A DNA stretch of 64,000 nucleotides from Bacteroidales bacterium UBA1374. Its GTDB lineage: Bacteria; Bacteroidota; Bacteroidia; Bacteroidales; UBA932. Positions 61,546 through 64,000 of this stretch are shown here, piece after piece (within the stretch, counting starts at the first letter, position 1; each line of letters opens with the position of its first letter). Location of the stretch: positions 62,001 to 126,000 of the forward strand of contig DBRG01000004.1 of NCBI GenBank assembly GCA_002305545.1. Direction: 5' to 3'. A program made the position numbers and the translations under genes. The notes beneath the pieces were generated by a model. The model was not told the DNA's origin and did no database searches. It saw only the letters and a program-made list of their open reading frames with translations.

Positions 61546-64000
61546 ATGCTTTTACGAAAAACTATCCTCATGGTTTGCGTCATGCTGGTTTCGGCGTATG
61601 CAAGCGCTCAGAACATTACCATTACCGGTAATGTCTCGGATAACACCGGCCCCGTTGTCGGGGTAACGGTTGTTGTGCGGGGGACGGTGTCAACTGCCAC
61701 CACAGACCTGGATGGAAATTATTCCATCACGGCACCGTCTACTGCGACACTTACTTTTTCCTCTATTGGGTATAAGACCGTTGAAGTACCTGTCAACGGA
61801 AGAACCAGGATTGATGTTACTTTGGAGGAAGAAGCTTATATTCTGGAAGATTTAGTGGTTGTCGGATTCGGCACCCAGAAAAAAGTGAATCTGACCGGAG
61901 CCGTATCTTCTGTAAACGTTCAGGAAGCGCTGACATCACGTCCCATTGCAGACGTGGGTCGTGCACTCCAGGGATCTACTCCGGGTCTTACCATCCAGGT
62001 AGGTAGCGGTGAAGTCGGCTCGGAGGCTATAATGAAGATCCGTGGTCATGTCGGGTCTGCTGCCGGTTCCGTATCGCCTCTGATCCTGCTCGACAACGTG
62101 GAAATCCCCAGTATACAGCTGGTCAACCCTGATGATATTGAATCAATCTCTGTATTGAAAGATGCCGCTTCTGCCTCGATTTACGGATCCAAGGCTGCTT
62201 TCGGGGTTATTCTGATCACCACCAAAAAGGGAGCCAAAACGGAAAGCGTCTCTGTAAACTATTCGGGGAATGTATCCTTTCAGAATATGTCCAAAAAATT
62301 TGAAATGGCCGGTGTAGATGCCCTGCATTATACGGTCGAAGCGGCAGAACGTATTGGAACAACCACCCCGGTTGGGGCTTTCTGGCTTATTGACAGGGCC
62401 GGTTACAATGCGGCTGTTGCCTGGGATAAAAAGTACGGAAGCTCACTTGACCCCTATGCACCCATGGTCTATGGACGTGACTGGTATGTAGATCCCAGCA
62501 ACCGGAAGATTGGGGTCAGAACCTACGATCCGTACAATTACCTGATACGGGAATGGGCACCAACACAAAACCACAATTTATCGGTCAGCGGTAAATCAGG
62601 AAAGACCGATTTCAATATCGGGGTGGGATACCTTGATCAGAACGGTATGATGAAAACTGCCAAACAAGATGACTTCCAACGCTGGAATGCTTCTGTAAGG
62701 GTCAACTCACAGGTCAATAAATTCCTTTCTGTTCACGCCGGCCTGATGTATTCAAAAACCCAGAAACGCTGGGCTTTTGCCACTTCCTCTACCACTGCGG
62801 ATATCTGGTACTACATGTACAGATGGGGGCCGACTTTCCCTATGGCAGCATCTGATGAAAGCGGCAATCCGCTTCGCAATGCCACTTATGAGACTGCTGC
62901 GGCCAATACGGCCTCTATCACTAACAACTACACCAGCGCCAATGCGGGCCTGACAATTACTCCGGTGAAAGATTGGAACATCAACCTGGACTACACCTAT
63001 TCCAACCAGGAAACCATTGAACTCGATCCCGGTACAAGTTTCATGGCCGGTGATACCTGGGTTTCAGCTATTCCTTTGAATAATCAGGACGGAACGCGGA
63101 TTTACAGGGACAACGAATGGAACGAGTTCAATGCCCTGGGCGCTTCCATTCCGGCCTATATGCTCAATTATTCCAGGTATACTGCCCCGGGGTCAAATCC
63201 GGACTTCATATACAGGGATGCAGCCAACCGTACCCGCAGCACATTGAACCTGACCACCACCTATGATCTGAACGTCAACGATGCCCACATCTTCAATTTC
63301 ATGTTGGGGATGAACGCTGTGGCGTATGATTATAATTTTTCCTGGTCCCAGAAGCTGCAGTTATTGGATTACACCAATCCACAGTTTAACCTGGCATCCG
63401 GAACACAAACCTCTGGTGGTAATTCGCTATGGGATTCACAGCTTGGATTCTTTGGGCGTTTCAACTATAATTTTAAGGAAAGATATCTTTTCGAAGCCAA
63501 CCTTCGTTACGATGGCACATCCAAGTTCCCCAAAGACCTTCAATGGCGGTGGTATCCTTCTTTCTCATTTGGATGGCGTGTAATGGAAGAACCATGGATG
63601 GCCTTTGCCAAACCTGCCCTGACAAGCCTGAAGTTACGCGGATCGTGGGGTTCTATTGGTGACCAGTCGGTAAGCAACTCCCTGTATGTGCCTACAATGA
63701 GCGGCACTAATTCATGGTGGCTGCACGGGGGTGCATTAGATACCTATTTTGGCACTCCTGCTGCTGTATCCTCCATCATCACATGGCAGGACATTGTAAC
63801 GCTCAATGTGGGGGTTGACATAAGTCTGTTTAACGGTGAATTGAGTGCTTCGTTTGACTGGTATCAAAGAGATACCAAAAACATGATCGTTCCCGGGGAA
63901 GGATTTTCCTACACATTTGGAACAACTGCTCCCCAGGGCAACTTTGGTTCCTTACGGACAAACGGCTGGGAAGTATCCCTGAATTTCGGGCATCAGTTTG
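61546..64000 (+). CDS. SusC/RagA-family TonB-linked outer-membrane protein, C-terminus cut by window edge
   Basis: About 818 codons of an open frame that runs off the window. It begins MLLRKTILMVCVMLVSAYAS with a signal cut after SAQ. A carboxypeptidase-regulatory-like domain (about 25-100) is followed by ILEDLVVVGFGTQKKVNLTG, the conserved SusC linker, the plug (IMKIRGHVGS, then LILLDNVEIP) and part of the barrel. It is divergent from the other SusC and only distantly similar to it, so it likely belongs to a second nutrient system with its SusD beyond the window. Confidence 0.92.
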   Translation, partial: MLLRKTILMVCVMLVSAYASAQNITITGNVSDNTGPVVGVTVVVRGTVSTATTDLDGNYSITAPSTATLTFSSIGYKTVEVPVNGRTRIDVTLEEEAYILEDLVVVGFGTQKKVNLTGAVSSVNVQEALTSRPIADVGRALQGSTPGLTIQVGSGEVGSEAIMKIRGHVGSAAGSVSPLILLDNVEIPSIQLVNPDDIESISVLKDAASASIYGSKAAFGVILITTKKGAKTESVSVNYSGNVSFQNMSKKFEMAGVDALHYTVEAAERIGTTTPVGAFWLIDRAGYNAAVAWDKKYGSSLDPYAPMVYGRDWYVDPSNRKIGVRTYDPYNYLIREWAPTQNHNLSVSGKSGKTDFNIGVGYLDQNGMMKTAKQDDFQRWNASVRVNSQVNKFLSVHAGLMYSKTQKRWAFATSSTTADIWYYMYRWGPTFPMAASDESGNPLRNATYETAAANTASITNNYTSANAGLTITPVKDWNINLDYTYSNQETIELDPGTSFMAGDTWVSAIPLNNQDGTRIYRDNEWNEFNALGASIPAYMLNYSRYTAPGSNPDFIYRDAANRTRSTLNLTTTYDLNVNDAHIFNFMLGMNAVAYDYNFSWSQKLQLLDYTNPQFNLASGTQTSGGNSLWDSQLGFFGRFNYNFKERYLFEANLRYDGTSKFPKDLQWRWYPSFSFGWRVMEEPWMAFAKPALTSLKLRGSWGSIGDQSVSNSLYVPTMSGTNSWWLHGGALDTYFGTPAAVSSIITWQDIVTLNVGVDISLFNGELSASFDWYQRDTKNMIVPGEGFSYTFGTTAPQGNFGSLRTNGWEVSLNFGHQF

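Noticed and set aside
1..64000. CRISPR array, prophage or rRNA genes
   Set aside because: No regularly spaced direct repeats, phage structural genes or rRNA sequences were seen in reading the window.

Overview
The window reads as chromosome of a Bacteroidota bacterium, most likely Bacteroidales. The evidence is SusC/SusD-type outer-membrane proteins, BACON-domain lipoproteins, many exported lipoproteins, the promoter box TAnnTTTG (often TAACTTTG) ahead of many genes, and near absence of Shine-Dalgarno sequences. No phage genes, CRISPR array or rRNA were seen.

Layout. 1-8047 (minus strand): an M28 peptidase lipoprotein, four tandem paralogous secreted alpha/beta hydrolases, and a TolC-type efflux channel cut by the window edge. 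Between the second and third hydrolases sit four very short hydrophobic peptide genes in an A-B-A'-B' pattern. 8084-13671: comF, cdaA (c-di-AMP synthesis), mutS2, a small lipoprotein, and convergent metK with a structured leader. 13953-22670: exported BACON nuclease, Oar-like TonB receptor, BACON/OB-fold lipoprotein and a 5'-nucleotidase-type lipoprotein, together resembling a nucleic-acid scavenging locus. 22707-27288: a tight five-gene unit (yraN-like, mannose-1-phosphate guanylyltransferase, arginine deiminase family, M55 aminopeptidase, pheS). 27353-27564: tRNA-Gly and tRNA-Leu. 27604-36124: an M6 metalloprotease with its small lipoprotein partner, fhs, M48 protease, DmpA-type peptidase and an exported flavin-split-barrel protein.

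36125-38135 is accessory DNA: a REP-associated tyrosine transposase (RAYT) flanked by hairpins of a family that recurs at 55486-56108. 38136-42446 carries an OmpA-like operon and a GH3 glycosidase. 42487-46804 is carA-carB. 46900-50874 is a free-standing ribosomal protein unit (L3-L4-L23-L2-S19-L22-S3) with its own promoter and terminator, lacking the usual rpsJ before it and rplP onward after it. 50960-55419 holds a glycosyltransferase, an M3 dipeptidase and a serine hydrolase. 56251-64000 holds a minus-strand SusC/SusD pair and a divergent, truncated second SusC.

The strongest candidates for something undescribed are the four micro-membrane-peptides in the hydrolase operon, the RAYT-associated hairpin family whose arms differ in sequence while ends and loop are kept, and the excised ribosomal protein operon.
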